Source: Cephalopachus bancanus (taxonomy: Eukaryota; Chordata; Mammalia; Primates; Tarsiidae). Taken from it: a DNA stretch of 64,000 nt. The stretch lies in contig JAPVLO010000003.1 in assembly GCA_027257055.1 (NCBI GenBank), positions 11,721,501-11,785,500 of the forward strand, read 5' to 3'. The translations under genes and the position numbers were made by a program. Of this stretch, positions 35,515-46,479 are shown piece after piece (position 1 is the stretch's first letter; each line of letters opens with the position of its first letter). A model generated the notes under the pieces. That model did no database searches. It was not told the DNA's origin and was given only the letters and a program-made list of their open reading frames with translations.

Positions 35515-35650
35515 TTCCATTCAATGTAACACAGGTTTATTGAGCTGGGCCTAGCAATAGGTACAAGGGGCACTGGGACAAATCAGACACTAGGCCTTGT
35601 GGGACACGTGCACGAGTGGGGGAGACTGACATCTTGACAGCTGTGAAAAC
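35515..35650 (+). mobile_element. L2 LINE 3' relic
   Basis: 'ggtttattgagctgggccta', 'caatagg' and 'ggcactgggacaaatcagac' match L2. Confidence 0.6.
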
Positions 35651-35932
35651 TCGACATCTAAGTTTTCCCCCAGTGAGACACACAGGGCCTCAGGGGGCAC
35701 AGAGACGGGGTTCCTGGCCAACCATGAATGGTCGTAATGACTTGTGGGGACAGTTAGCTCAGTGTGACTAGAGCATAGGGTTGGCTTTAGTCCAGCTGCG
35801 CTAGCAAAGTACCGTAGACTAGGTGACTAAGAACAGCAGAGATGTGTTTCTCACTTCTGGAGGCTGGAGGTCTGTGATCAGGGTGTTAGCATGGTGGAGT
35901 TATGGTGAAAGCCCTTGTCTGACTTCTTTTTT

Positions 35933-36095
35933 TTTTTTTTTTGAGTTGGAGTCTTACTCTGTCGCCCAGAATGGAGTGCAGTGGCACGCTCCCAGTCACC
36001 GCAGCCTCCACCTGCTGGGCTCCGGCTGTCCTTCTGCTTCAGCCTTCCAAGTAGCCAGAACTACAGGCACACACTACCACGCCCGGCTAATTTTT
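35933..36095 (-). mobile_element. Right arm of an Alu split by a younger Alu
   Basis: 'gagttggagtcttactctgt' to 'gcccggctaattttt'. Left arm resumes at 36396. Outer target duplication CTGACTTCTTTTTT at 35919-35932 and 36516-36529. Confidence 0.93.
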
Positions 36096-36381
36096 TTTTT
36101 TTTTTTTGAGTTGGAGTCTCACTCTGTTGCCCAGACTGGAGTGCAGTGGCCGCTCCCGGCCACCGCAGCCTCGCCTGCTGGGCTCCGGCGATCCTTCCGC
36201 CTCAGCCTTCCAAGTAGCCGGAATTACAGGCGTGCGCTACCATGCCCAGCTGATTTTTTGATTTATTGTAGAGATGAGGTCTCGCTGCCCAGGCGGGTCT
36301 CGAACCCGCGGGCTCAGGCAATCCACTCACCTCAGCCTCCCAAAGGCACGGGATTACAGGCTGAGCCACCGAGCCCAGCTT
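36096..36381 (-). mobile_element. Youngest-type Alu nested in an Alu
   Basis: Target duplication CCCGGCTAATTTTT at 36082-36095 and 36382-36395. Both hairpins are perfect: 36146-36163 and 36293-36309. Confidence 0.97.
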
Positions 36382-36395
36382 CCCGGCTAATTTTT

Positions 36396-36515
36396 GATTT
36401 ATTGTAGAGACAAGGTCTCGCCAAGTTGTCCAGGTGGGTTTCGAACCCACGGGCTCAAGTAATCCACTCGCTTCAGTCTCCCAAAGTGCTGGGATTACAG
36501 GCGGAGCCTCTGAGC
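36396..36515 (-). mobile_element. Left arm of the split Alu
   Basis: 'gatttattgtagagacaagg' to 'ggcggagcctctgagc', completing 35933-36095. Confidence 0.92.
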
Positions 36516-36529
36516 CTGACTTCTTTTTT

Positions 36530-36806
36530 GTTTTTAAGTCAGAGTCTCACTCTGTTGCCCAGGCTGGAGTGCAATGGCATGCTCCCTGTCACCACCAGCA
36601 TGACCTACGGGGCTCAGGCAATTCTTCTGCCTCAGCCTTCCAAGTAGCTGGAACTATAGGTGTGTGTCACCATGCCTGGCTAATTTTTTATTGTAGAGAC
36701 AAGGTCTTGCCAAGTTGCCCAAGTTGGTCTCAAATCCATGAGCTCAGGCAATCCTCTCGCCTCGGACTCTCAAAGTGTTGGGATTACAGGCGTGAACCCC
36801 AGCATG
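36530..36806 (-). mobile_element. Alu SINE, dimeric
   Basis: 'taagtcagagtctcactctg' to 'gcgtgaaccccagcatg'. Shortened linker ('ttttttattgtagagac'). Confidence 0.93.
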
Positions 36807-36899
36807 CCTGTGTTTTAGACTGTGGATTTCTCATTGTATCCTCATGTGGTGGAGAGAGGGTGGCAGAGAGCTCTCTAGGGCTGTTTTTCATAAGGGCAT

Positions 36900-37236
36900 G
36901 TCTTAGACTGATCAGAATGCTATAACAACATACTGTAAACCAGGTGGCGTATGCACAGCAGATATCTTTCACAGTTCTGGAGACTGGGAAGTCCAAGAGC
37001 AAGGGGCTGCCAGGTTGGGTATCTGGTGACTGGTAAGGGCCTGCTTCCTGGTGCCTCTTTGCTGGGTCCTCACAGGGTAGAAGGGGTGAACAAGCTCTCT
37101 GGGGCCTCTTTTATAAGGACTCTAATCCCACTCATGAGGGTCCCACCCTCATGACCTAATCACCTCTCATGGGCGCCATCTCTTAATACTGTCACCTTGG
37201 AGGTTAGGATTTCAATATATGAATTCATGGGGGGAG
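36900..37236 (+). repeat. Old interspersed repeat, copy 2
   Basis: Same family as copy 1 but nearly complete: 'agttctggagactgggaagt', 'agctctctggggcctctttt', 'ctcatgacctaatcacctct', 'cttaatactgtcacctt'. It begins where copy 1 stops. Confidence 0.65.
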
Positions 37237-37420
37237 GGGATCAGCAAGTGGTGAGGCTAGGAGTGTGGCTCAGGCTGTGCTGCAGAGGACAGCCCAGCAT
37301 GGATGTGTCCAGAGTGTGGACTTCATCTGAGAGCTGAAAGACAGTGACTGGTTTTATGCTGGAGATGCAGGTGGCCAAATTTTCTCCTTCCCTCCCTCCC
37401 CTTCCCTTCCCTTCTGTAAT

Positions 37421-37725
37421 TATTTTTCTTGAGTTGGGGATCTCATTCGGTCAACCAGGCTGGTGTGCAGTGGCACAGTCACAGCTCACTTCAACCTCCA
37501 CCTCTTGGGTCAGGCCATCCTTTCGCCTCCCCCTCCCAAGTAACTGAGACTACAGGGCACACATCACCACGCCCGGTGGGTTTTTTTATTTTTTACTTTT
37601 TTTCTTTGTAGGGATGAGGTCTTGCTGCTTGGTCTAGGCTGATTTTGAACTCCTGGGCTCAAACAATCCTCCTGCCTTGGCCTCCCAAAGTGCTGGGATT
37701 ACAGGTGTGAACCATGCCATTGGCA
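37421..37725 (-). mobile_element. Alu SINE, older dimeric copy
   Basis: 'gagttggggatctcattcgg' to 'aggtgtgaaccatgccatt'. Confidence 0.92.
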
Positions 37726-37727
37726 CC

Positions 37728-37747
37728 ATTCTCTCTCTCTCTCTCTT
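37728..37747. repeat. (CT)n microsatellite
   Basis: About nine CT units between two antisense Alus. Confidence 0.85.
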
Positions 37748-38028
37748 TTGAGTTGTCTCTCATTCAGTCACCCTGACTGGAGTGTAGCAGCATGCTTATG
37801 GCCACTGCTCACGGCCACTGCGAGCCTTGACCTGCTGGGCTCAGGTGATCCTTCTACCTCAGTATCCCAAGTAGCTGGAACTACAGGAATGCTAATTTTT
37901 TGATTTATTGTAGAGATGAGGTCTCACTAAGCTGCCCAGGATGGTCTCGAACTCATGGGCTCAGGCAATCTTCTCACCTCAGCCTCCCAAAGGGCTGGGA
38001 TTATAGGTGTGAACCACCACCCCTGGCC
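37748..38028 (-). mobile_element. Alu SINE, dimeric
   Basis: Contains a short duplication, 'tggccactgctcacggccac'. Ends 'gtgaaccaccacccctggcc'. Confidence 0.93.
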
Positions 38029-38089
38029 CTCTCCTTTTTTAAAAAATAACTTCATAACTGGCCTCTGATGTTCTTTCTCTTGTCTTTGC

Positions 38090-38330
38090 AATAATTCTAA
38101 TTGTTACTGCTTTTCAAACACATGCTATGTTCAAGGCCTTGTGCTAAGCACTGCCCCAGCATCTCATTTAATCCTCACAATAACCTTAACAAAAAAAAAC
38201 CTAGCCTCTAAGAGTTTAAATAACTTGCTTAAAATCACACAACTAGGAAAGGGTGGATCTGGAATTGACATATAGACACAGTTTGATGATAAGCCTGTTC
38301 TCCTAACTGGGAGGGGGACATCCAGGGCCT
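38090..38330 (-). mobile_element. MIR relic
   Basis: 'ccttgtgctaagcactgccc', 'tcatttaatcctcacaataa', 'aaaatcacacaactaggaaa'. Confidence 0.8.
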
Positions 38331-38389
38331 GCTCTAAGACGCTTGGGAGAGGAGATGAAAAGCAAGAGGCAGATGTAAATGATATGGAG

Positions 38390-38880
38390 AAGGGCGAATC
38401 ATCTGGCCCAGGGGAAGAATTGGATAGCTGTCAGATTCCGTTTGCCGCATGACAATGTGCTGTGCATAAAGTCTTCCTGCTCAGTCAATCGTTCTTGACT
38501 CTTCTTTGTAACTTGAGAGACAGCTCTTTGTGGGTGCAGACTGTGTCTGATCCCTCACTTTAGCCCGGATCCCCAAACATACGGCGGACTTTCAGAACAG
38601 ATTGAAGATGATTTAGGCTTCCCAGACACGGCACCCAGGGAGTAGCCGATAAGTGGTTGCAAACCATTTTGCAACTATTAAGTGCCCTTTTGATGTTACA
38701 TAGGAATAAAAAAAAATCCCCTGTCTTGAAAGATCCAGTGATTCGTTTCTTTCTACACGTCTTTGCCCATTAAAGCCCCTTTTCCTGCACCCAATTAACA
38801 ACAACAGAGGCACAGTCAGCACCAGTCAGATCAAGGGGCAAAATAATATGAGGCCTGACTGAAGTTTTTGTTCCTCTCAA
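38390..38880. promoter_or_regulatory. Candidate conserved non-coding block
   Basis: Repeat-free and non-coding in texture, with 'ttccgtttgccgcatgacaa', 'cagtcaatcgttcttgac', 'gcccattaaagcccc' and 'acccaattaacaacaacag'. Homeodomain-like ATTAA cores and preserved CpGs. Function is inferred. Confidence 0.4.
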
Positions 38881-38895
38881 CTAGTCCTGCTGGAT

Positions 38896-38911
38896 GATGA
38901 TGATGATGATA
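38896..38911. repeat. (GAT)n microsatellite
   Basis: Five to six ATG/GAT units. Confidence 0.85.
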
Positions 38912-38914
38912 TCT

Positions 38915-39110
38915 TTTGAGTGCTCACTATACTCAAGGGAGCTTCATAAGAACTATGGAAGTTAGATACTATCATCAGTCTCCTTCTACATATGGGGAAA
39001 CCGAGGCTTAGAGACACTGAGTATTTTCCTCAAGGTCACACAGGCAGAGTGACAGAACACATTCTCTTTTCTTAGAATGTGATGCTGATCAGCATTATGC
39101 TTTATTGTAA
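38915..39110 (-). mobile_element. MIR relic
   Basis: 'gggaaaccgaggcttagaga' and 'caaggtcacacaggcagagt'. Confidence 0.75.
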
Positions 39111-39129
39111 TTGTCACGATTGTTGTTCA

Positions 39130-39250
39130 ATATATGTAACAAACATTCATGCCAGAACTGAGCTGGGCACTTCTCAATCCAGGATCCCATTTAAATGTTA
39201 CAACCGCTCTGTGAGGTTGGCATGACTTTACAGCCTAAACATTCTGCAGC
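39130..39250 (-). mobile_element. MIR relic (5'-half missing)
   Basis: 'actgagctgggcacttctca' and 'acaaccgctctgtgaggttg'. Confidence 0.65.
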
Positions 39251-39363
39251 ATTTTTTTTTTCTGAATCTGATCATTTTGTACAACTCTGCATTGGCCTGT
39301 TTATGGGGAAATCAGCTTGTAAGAAAATAAAAAGCACTATAAAAAAAAAAAACACCCGGGAAT

Positions 39364-39655
39364 GGGCTGGAAGCGGTGGCTCAAGCCTGTAATCCCAGCA
39401 CTTTGGGAGGCCGAGGCGAGTGGATTGCCTGAGCCCAGGGGTTCGAGATCGGCCTGGGTAACTTGGTGAGACCTTATCTCTACAATAAATCAAAAACTTA
39501 GCCAGGCGTGGTGGTGCATGCCTGTAGTTTCAGCTACTTGGAAGACTGAGGCTGAAGGATCGCCTGAGCACAGTAGGTTGAGGCTGCGATGACCGTGAGC
39601 GTGCCACTGCACTCCAGCTTGGGCGACAGAGTGAGACTCCAATTAAAAAAACACA
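39364..39655 (+). mobile_element. Alu SINE, sense, dimeric
   Basis: 'gggctggaagcggtggctca', 'ctctacaataaatcaaaaac', ending 'gactccaattaaaaaaacac'. Confidence 0.95.
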
Positions 39656-39769
39656 ACCCCCCCCCTTTCGGATTTATATGCCTTCCACATCACCTGTTTG
39701 CTTTGCACCCTCCCTTCCTGTACTTATCCATGTGTGTTTGGATTTTGATTATGGGTATATATGCATTTT

Positions 39770-40057
39770 TATTGTTTTTGAGTTGGAGTCTTACTCTGTT
39801 GCCCAAGTTGGAGCGCAGTGGCACGCTCACAGCCAACACAGCGTCGACCTGCTTGGCTCAGGTGATCCCTCCACCTCAGATTTCCAAGTAGCCGGAACTA
39901 TAGGCATACACGACCACGCCTGGCTTATTTTTGATTTATTGTAGCGATGAGGTCTCACCAAGTTGCCCAGGCTGGTATCGAACCCGTAGACCCAGGCAAT
40001 CCACTCGCTTTGGCCTCCCAAAGTGCTGGGATTACAGGCTGAACCACCGAGCCTGTC
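39770..40057 (-). mobile_element. Alu SINE, intermediate/young
   Basis: 'gagttggagtcttactctgt' to 'ctgaaccaccgagcctgtcc'. Head-to-tail with the next Alu. Confidence 0.94.
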
Positions 40058-40062
40058 CTCAT

Positions 40063-40439
40063 TTTTTATTTTTTGAGTTGGAGTCTTGCTTTGCCACCCA
40101 AGTTGGAGTGTGGAGTGGAGTGGCACATTCACAGCCACCATAGCTCAGGTGATCCTCCTGCTTCAGCCTTTTTTTTTTTTTAGAAAGCAGGATTTATTGA
40201 GGGGACAGAAAAGCTCCCACATTGGGAGAGGACCCGAAAGGGTTGCCTGTTTCAGCCTTCTAAGTAGCTGGAACTACAGACGTGTGCCACCACGCTCGGT
40301 TAATTTATTTATCTATTTATTATAGAGATGAGGTCTTGCCAAGTTACCCAGGCTGGTCTCGAACCCCTGCGCTCAGGCAATCCTCTCACCTTGGCCTCCA
40401 AAGTGCTGGGATCAAAGGTCTGAACCACTGTGCCCGGCC
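40063..40439 (-). mobile_element. Alu SINE interrupted by an 80-base insertion
   Basis: Right arm 40063-40170 and the remainder 40251-40439. A 'gtggagtggagtggc' slip lies in the right arm. Confidence 0.93.
40171..40250 (-). mobile_element. Retroposed 3' end of a polyadenylated transcript
   Basis: T11 (antisense poly-A) at 40171-40181, then on the minus strand an AATAAA signal (40193-40198 on the plus strand) about 11 bases before the A-tail. Perfect target duplication TTCAGCCTT at 40162-40170 and 40251-40259. The source is not identified; the wording near AATAAA is LTR-like, so an endogenous-retrovirus LTR transcript is possible. Confidence 0.65.
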
Positions 40440-40673
40440 TATACTTATTTTTAAATAGAGGGTCAACCCACACAATATTGTATCCTTCCTTGATCACTTG
40501 ACTTTATCCTATATTCTACATTGGGACATTTTCCTAAAACTTCATAATTATCATTTTCTCTGGTTATAGCAGCCATCTTGTGATATGCCATTATTCACTC
40601 ATGTAATGATCACTGTTTTTGAACATTTCAGTTTGCAGTGGCTATCTGTGTCTATATTATTTTAAAACTTCTC

Positions 40674-40856
40674 CAGCCTGGGCATCACAGTGAGACCTTT
40701 TCTCTACAAAAAAATTAAAAAAAAAATTAACTGGGCATGGTGGAGGCTGAGGTGGAAGGATTGCCTAAGCCCGGGAGGTCAATGCTACGGTGAGCCATGA
40801 TTGTGCCACTGTACTCCAGCCTGGACAACAGAGTGAGAGCCAGACTCAAGGAAAAA
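40674..40856 (+). mobile_element. Alu SINE, 5'-truncated, sense
   Basis: Starts within the left-arm end ('ccagcctgggcatcacagtg'). The right arm is shortened at 'gggcatggtggaggctgagg'. Confidence 0.9.
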
Positions 40857-40984
40857 AACCCCGCCAACCCCACCCCACAAAACCCCAAACACTTTTTCTG
40901 AGTTGCCTCTTGAAATAAATGGACAGGAGAGGGGTTATTGGATAAACTATATGTTTTTGATGAGCATCTGTTTGTTCCAGGCTG

Positions 40985-41278
40985 TTTTTTTTTTTTTTTT
41001 GAGTCGGAGTCTCACTCCATCGCCCAGGCTGGAGTGCAGGAGCACACTCATGGCCACCCCAGCATTGACTTGTTGGGTTCCAGCAATCCTTCCACCTCAG
41101 CCTTCCAAGTAGCCCGAACTACAGGTGCGCGCTACCACGGCCAGCTAAGTTTTGATTGATTGTAGAGATGAGGTCTCGCCAAGTTGCCGGGCTGGTCTCG
41201 AACGGGTGGGCTCAGGCAATCCACTTGCCTAGGCCTCCAAAAATGCTGTGATTACAGGCTGAGCCACTGAGCCCGGCC
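40985..41278 (-). mobile_element. Alu SINE, young/intermediate
   Basis: 'gagtcggagtctcactccat' to 'ctgagccactgagcccggcc'. Flanks GTTCCAgGCT / GTTCCAaGCT. Confidence 0.95.
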
Positions 41279-41600
41279 GTTCCAAGCTATGTTTCTCTGC
41301 TAAAGGCACAGACGTGAAGAGGGCAGACACAATCCCTGTCCTCCTCAGGCTCACATCTCTTGGGGGATGAGTAGACAGAGAACAGGGATTAAAAAAATAA
41401 GCAAGGTGATTAGGGGCTGTGATAATGCTAAAAGGGATATACAAAGTCACAGGATAGAAAATAACTGGGGAAGTTCACTTGGGTAGATTTCCTAGAAGCC
41501 ACTGAGAAAGCATCATTTGAGCTGAGACTCAGAGGATGAGGATGAGCTAGCCATTCGGAGTGATCCCTACAGAAGGAGGGTGCATGTACCTGCGTAAGTG
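41279..41600 (+). mobile_element. L2 LINE relic
   Basis: 'catcatttgagctgagactc' and 'agaggatgaggatgagctag' match sense L2 body; the upstream 'cacaatccctgtcctcctca' fits too. Confidence 0.65.
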
Positions 41601-42444
41601 GAGCGCCGCCTCCACATGTCAAGTACGCTTGAAGCGTGAGTGATACACAGTGTTCAGCGTAATCACCTGCTCCAGCAATCTGGATTCTGTTCAGTAGAAT
41701 TCTTTCATTCTTCCATTCTTCTCTCCTGGCTCCTGTAGTCACCTCCTGATGGGTTTCTCTGTTTCCATTTTTGTTCCTCTTCCACCACTTTGCCACTCAG
41801 CAGCATCACTGTGTAAGCAGGGATCGTGCATGGGTTGCAAGTTAGAGGAACACTGTCTCAAACTTTATTGAGAAAGAAAAAAGTGGCTAATGGCTTACCT
41901 AGCTGAAAAGTCCAGGTCCATGTGGCTCCAAGGGCTCAATCAATAATGCAGGACTCTTTCTCAGCTCTGCTGGACTCTGGGCTGGCTTTATCCTTAGGGG
42001 TGTTCTCCTCCTGTTGTGGTAAGACAGTCACCAGAGCTCAGTTTGTATCTTCACCAATAGTTCTGGCAGAGGTCTTGTGTGTTGACCTGACTCAGTTAAA
42101 GGATGGCCACGGCAGCGGTGGGCTTGGGTGTGTGAGTTGATTGGGATGACAGAGCGGGTTGAGGGGAGGCAGGGATCAATTAGCCAAGCATGGATTATGT
42201 GCCCATTTCTGGTCCTGGAGAGTGAGATCCATACCACACAAGCCTCATGAGATGGAGACTGATGAGAATAAAAGGTGGTGTGAGATGTGGCCAAGCTTTA
42301 TAATTTGAGGGTGTTATGCAAATATCAGGGCTTTTTACTGTCAGTAAATGGCTGAGCTGGCTGAGGGGTGGGATTCCAAGCCACATCTGCTTAATACCCA
42401 TTCCTTTCTTTGCTGGTCTGGTTCCTGTCGCTCATTTATATTCT
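41601..42444. other. Unique DNA, no gene recognised
   Basis: Frames up to 122 codons on the minus strand (41428-41796) overlap L2 sequence and lack a domain. Confidence 0.4.
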
Positions 42445-42738
42445 TTTTTTTTTTTTTTTTGAGTTGGAGTCTCACTCTGTCGCTCAGACTCGAGTGCAGT
42501 GGTCGCTTCCGGCCACTGCAGCCTCGACCCGCCGAGCTCCAGAGATCCTTCTGCCTCAGCCTTCCGAGTAGCCGGAATTACAGGCATGCACTACCATGCC
42601 CGGCTTATTTTTTGATTTATTGTAGAGATGAGTTCTCGTCAAGTTGCCCAGGCGGGTCTCGAACCCGTGGGCTCAGGCAATCCACTCACCTCAGCCTCCC
42701 AAAGCGCTGGGATTACGGGCTGAACCACCGAGCCCGAC
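42445..42738 (-). mobile_element. Alu SINE, young lemur-type
   Basis: Target duplication CTCATTTATAtTCT at 42431-42444 and 42739-42752 with one change. Young signature 'aggcgggtctcgaacccgtg'. Confidence 0.97.
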
Positions 42739-43032
42739 CTCATTTATACTCTTATATATGAAGCACATTATTGCCATATATTCACCAAGTGGCTGTACTA
42801 TTCTACTTGCTGGGTTATGATGGTAGACAAGCCTTGCTTGAGGAATTGTAGGGCTGTGTGTGTGGGGGGTGGGGAGCAGAGAGAGCAGAGACAGGAATGA
42901 AAGATCCCTCTCTCCCATTGCAAGCTTCAGGTCTTCCTGAGATGATTCTGCCTGTTTACTTACAAAATGGTGGGAACCCCTGACTCAATAATTATGTGTA
43001 TGAAGAACCGGCAGGTCATCAACTGTAAGGTT
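42739..43032. other. Unique DNA, no feature recognised
   Basis: A TG/GGGGT run lies near 42857. Nothing else was read. Confidence 0.4.
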
Positions 43033-43177
43033 TTTTAAAATTAATTAACTTTTTGTATTAGGGACGAAATCTCACTATGTTGTTCAGACTGGTTTCAAAC
43101 TCCTGGACTCAAGCAATCTTCCTGCCTCAGCTTCCCAAAGTGCTGGGATTACAGACATGAGCCACCACACTTGGTCA
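43033..43177 (-). mobile_element. Free left Alu monomer (FLAM-like)
   Basis: 'ttttgtattagggacgaaat' to 'catgagccaccacacttggtc'. No right arm. Confidence 0.85.
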
Positions 43178-43215
43178 TGTTTTGTTTTGTTTTTTAACTA
43201 AAAAATGAAAATGAA

Positions 43216-43505
43216 GCCAGATGTGGTGGCTCATACTTGTAATCCTAGCACTTTGGGAAGCAGAGGCGAGATGATTGCCTGAGCTCAGGAGTTCACGACC
43301 AGCCTGGGCAACTTGGCAAGACCTCGTCTCTAAAATCAATCAAAAAATTAGTCGGGTGTGGTGGTGCGCCTGTAATTCCAGCTATTTGGAAGGTTAAGAT
43401 GGAAGGATCGCCTGAGCCCAGCAGGTCGAGGTGTGGTAGCCGGATTGTGCCACTGCACTCTAGCCTCAGTGACAGAGCGAGATTCCTACTCAAAAAAATA
43501 AAAAT
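43216..43505 (+). mobile_element. Alu SINE, sense, dimeric
   Basis: 'gccagatgtggtggctcata' to 'gagattcctactcaaaaaaa'. Confidence 0.95.
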
Positions 43506-44039
43506 CCTTCAAAGGGCACAGAATTCAAAACACCGGGAATGGAAATTGCTAGGTTTCTCACTTGGTATGGACAGAGTGGTTTGCTTCCTCCTTATTTCTC
43601 CCCAGAGGCCCAGGGTATGGGGCAACTGCAGGCCAGCCCATGTAGCTCTTCCTCATTTAAGAAAAGTCTCCTTGCAGGCTCTTCGTGTGAACACTGTACC
43701 GTTCTCTATTTCATCACTGCCTGTGAGAGTCTGGAACCCAAATGTGCTGTTTAGCTGGATTATCTTTATTCTTTTATACACATCTGTCTGTTCTCAAAGT
43801 GTTTGGACCTCATGACATGACTCAGCACTCTGTCAAATGTCACTTAGTTTTCTGGTGAGGTCTCAAAACTCTAGGCCTGGCTGAGGCTGGCACGTTCATC
43901 CTCATTGATATTTTAATCATTGACTTTTGGGGAAGCATACTCCCCCGTTGGGGCTCCTCTGAAATCTCTATACTAAGGCATCCCTGGGAAAAACAGTACC
44001 ATCTCAGAGCAAGCTGAAGGGTGAGGAAGAAAGAACATT
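43506..44039. other. Unique DNA, no gene recognised
   Basis: A 138-codon frame (43399-43815) starts inside the Alu and has no domain; no other signal. Confidence 0.4.
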
Positions 44040-44041
44040 TT

Positions 44042-44346
<305 letters not shown>

Positions 44347-44347
44347 T

Positions 44348-44879
44348 GATTTACCTCAGCCCTTTCCTTCAAGGCCTGCTCCATTCCCCCCATGCACCAC
44401 TTGGCGGCTGCTGTTAAAGACAGAGAAGCCGCTTTTTTGGTCGGTGGACACTGTGCAAAGCACTGCTCCCTTTGCCTCAGTTGTCGATTTATTCACCATT
44501 AGACCTCTGGCTGTAGTTTCTATCTTTGAGCTTTCTCTCCCTTCCACCCCTCACATTCACCAACTTGTTTAAATTATCCTAGCTTAGTCCTTGGAGTTCC
44601 CTCAGGAGTTGCCTGGGACTCCATCCTATTGGCCACCCATAGGATTCTCCAGTTCCTGAAGTGCCCTTCAAGTCCCGGTCCTTAAACTGGGTCTGTTTAG
44701 TTGACTTATCCTGGACCCAGATACCTACTATGGACCCAGCTCTGACCAGGAGGCTGGTGGTTTGTTTTCTCTGGTTGGCTCATGTTGGGGCACTTTGTTC
44801 TTCTAGAGGATTATTTTCCCTGAAATCCCACAGGGCTGGATTCCCTCGTTCTCACCCCCAACAGGTGTCCAGCATGCCT
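44348..44879. other. Unique DNA, no gene recognised
   Basis: No repeat or exon read. Confidence 0.4.
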
Positions 44880-45340
44880 GCTGCTGGTGCTGAAGCAGTA
44901 AAACAATTCTTCAGTGCTATAAACCCAAGGGCTCACCTGCTGAAGGTCAGCGTGTTCAGAGATGTTTTTACAGCCAGTAAACACAGCACCCATTTACAGT
45001 GGAGCACATTGGGTCATAAATTATTTCACCGATAGCACTGGCCCCTTATTTACAGAGAAATGGGGGAAGGGATTATACATCTGTGCGGTGAGAAAGTACA
45101 GTTCTGGTTATACCCATGGACTCTCTGTCATCCTACTGAGAAATTATTTCTTTTTTTCTTCCCCTGGGCTGTTATTTAACACTGGTGTTCTGGCCTACCC
45201 ACCTAAGCCACATTTGCCCAATAGTTTTGTTTTTTATTTTTCTCTGCTGGAACTGTTGCCTTTGGAAGGCAATCGTTTGGGCCAAGTTGGCCTTGTGAAG
45301 GGTGTTTCCCAGACTCGAGGCTGTCATTGACAATGAGTGA
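44880..45340. other. Candidate conserved non-coding block
   Basis: Repeat-free. 'cagtaaaacaattcttcagt', 'gggtcataaattatttcacc', 'ccttatttacagagaaatgg' give an AT-rich, motif-like texture. No intact exon seen. Confidence 0.3.
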
Positions 45341-45650
45341 ACTTTGGGGTTACAGGTATTTTGGGCATCGCTAGGGATTATTCATGTGCCCTCTTCTGCT
45401 ATGACTTCTGGGAGCCCTGGTTGCCTCTACCATAGATGAAGACTCGGTGTTCCTGCCCCATGACTGTGTATAAGGAAAGCCCCAAATCACCCTCCACCAA
45501 ATGTATCCTGTTTCTTGGCACCTTGCTCTTTCTTCCGTTTGCCTGTCAAGCTGGCCCCAGGACACCGGAAACTTGGGTGGAGAAGGATTGAAGAACTATA
45601 GATTAAGGAAGTGGGTATCTGGCAGCTCCTGGTAGTGGGAAGGCCATTGG
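45341..45650. other. Unique DNA, no feature recognised
   Basis: Nothing was read on either strand. Confidence 0.4.
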
Positions 45651-45795
45651 GTAGGAAGCCAGCCAGACACAGATTTGAAACCTGGGTCTGTTACTGTCTG
45701 GCTAAGTTTGCTTGAACACGTCACATCTCCCTGGGGCTCAGTTTCTTTATCTGTAAAATGGGCCAACCAGGTTGCCTGGGAAAGTGCCTTTATTA
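45651..45795 (+). mobile_element. MIR relic
   Basis: 'gaaacctgggtctgttactg', 'ctcagtttctttatctgtaa', 'aatgggccaaccaggttgcc'. Confidence 0.85.
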
Positions 45796-46479
45796 AGCAT
45801 GTGGCATGCGGAGGACTGAGCTTCACAGACCACACTTGGCCCCTTAGCAAACCATTCAGGACTGTTCAGCAGTGCTTTCCTCTCTCTCTGCTGGAGAAGC
45901 ACTGAAGGCCTTGGAGAAGATGCTGGACTCTGCCTCACAGCCCCAGTGCTAGTGAGCCTGGGCGTGGTGTGAGCTGCCCTGGAACATGGGAGCTCACGTG
46001 ATGTGAATGGGCCCCGGGCTGCTGACCTGTAGAGCTGTGCTTTTGTGACTTATCAAGGGCCCGTCACAAGTCTCTCTCTGATCCTTCTCCATGGGAGCTT
46101 TTTACCCATGGTTTGGGTTGAACTGACCTGGGGGCTCTGGGCAAAGGATTTCTCTTTCTGTGCAATTGACTTCACCTCCCAATGGGCAGGCAGGCAGAGA
46201 GGGATGGAAAGTCACTGGGCTATCAGGCAGATAGCTGCTGGCTCTTCCAGCAGAGTCAGCCTCATAGCCCTTGCGGAAGGCACCAGAGGCTTGTAAAATA
46301 CCAGGATGTTTCTACAGGCGTTTGTAGTAAAGGCCTTTCTCTACTCCTAGTCTTCAGTCCACAACTGGTTTGGTTCTGGTTGGAGTGGGGGTAGGGTTTT
46401 TCACTTTCCCTTAATTCCTGAACAAATAAACCCAATTTACTTGAGCTACTTCTAGCTGTATCCCCTCCATACACAGGAA
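45796..46479. other. Unique DNA, no gene recognised
   Basis: Overlapping frames on both strands, none with a domain. Confidence 0.4.

Larger units (their letters stand above)
35790..36899 (+). repeat. Old interspersed repeat, copy 1, split by three Alus
   Basis: 35795-35925 ('cacttctggaggctggaggt') resumes at 36809-36899 ('cctcatgtggtggagagagg', 'agctctctagggctg', 'cataagggca'). The family is a common mammalian repeat that I cannot name with certainty. Confidence 0.6.

Noticed and set aside
35823..36407. A 194-codon open frame on the plus strand
   Set aside because: It translates two antisense Alus ([19 protein letters not shown] peptides). Alu-derived, no independent domain.
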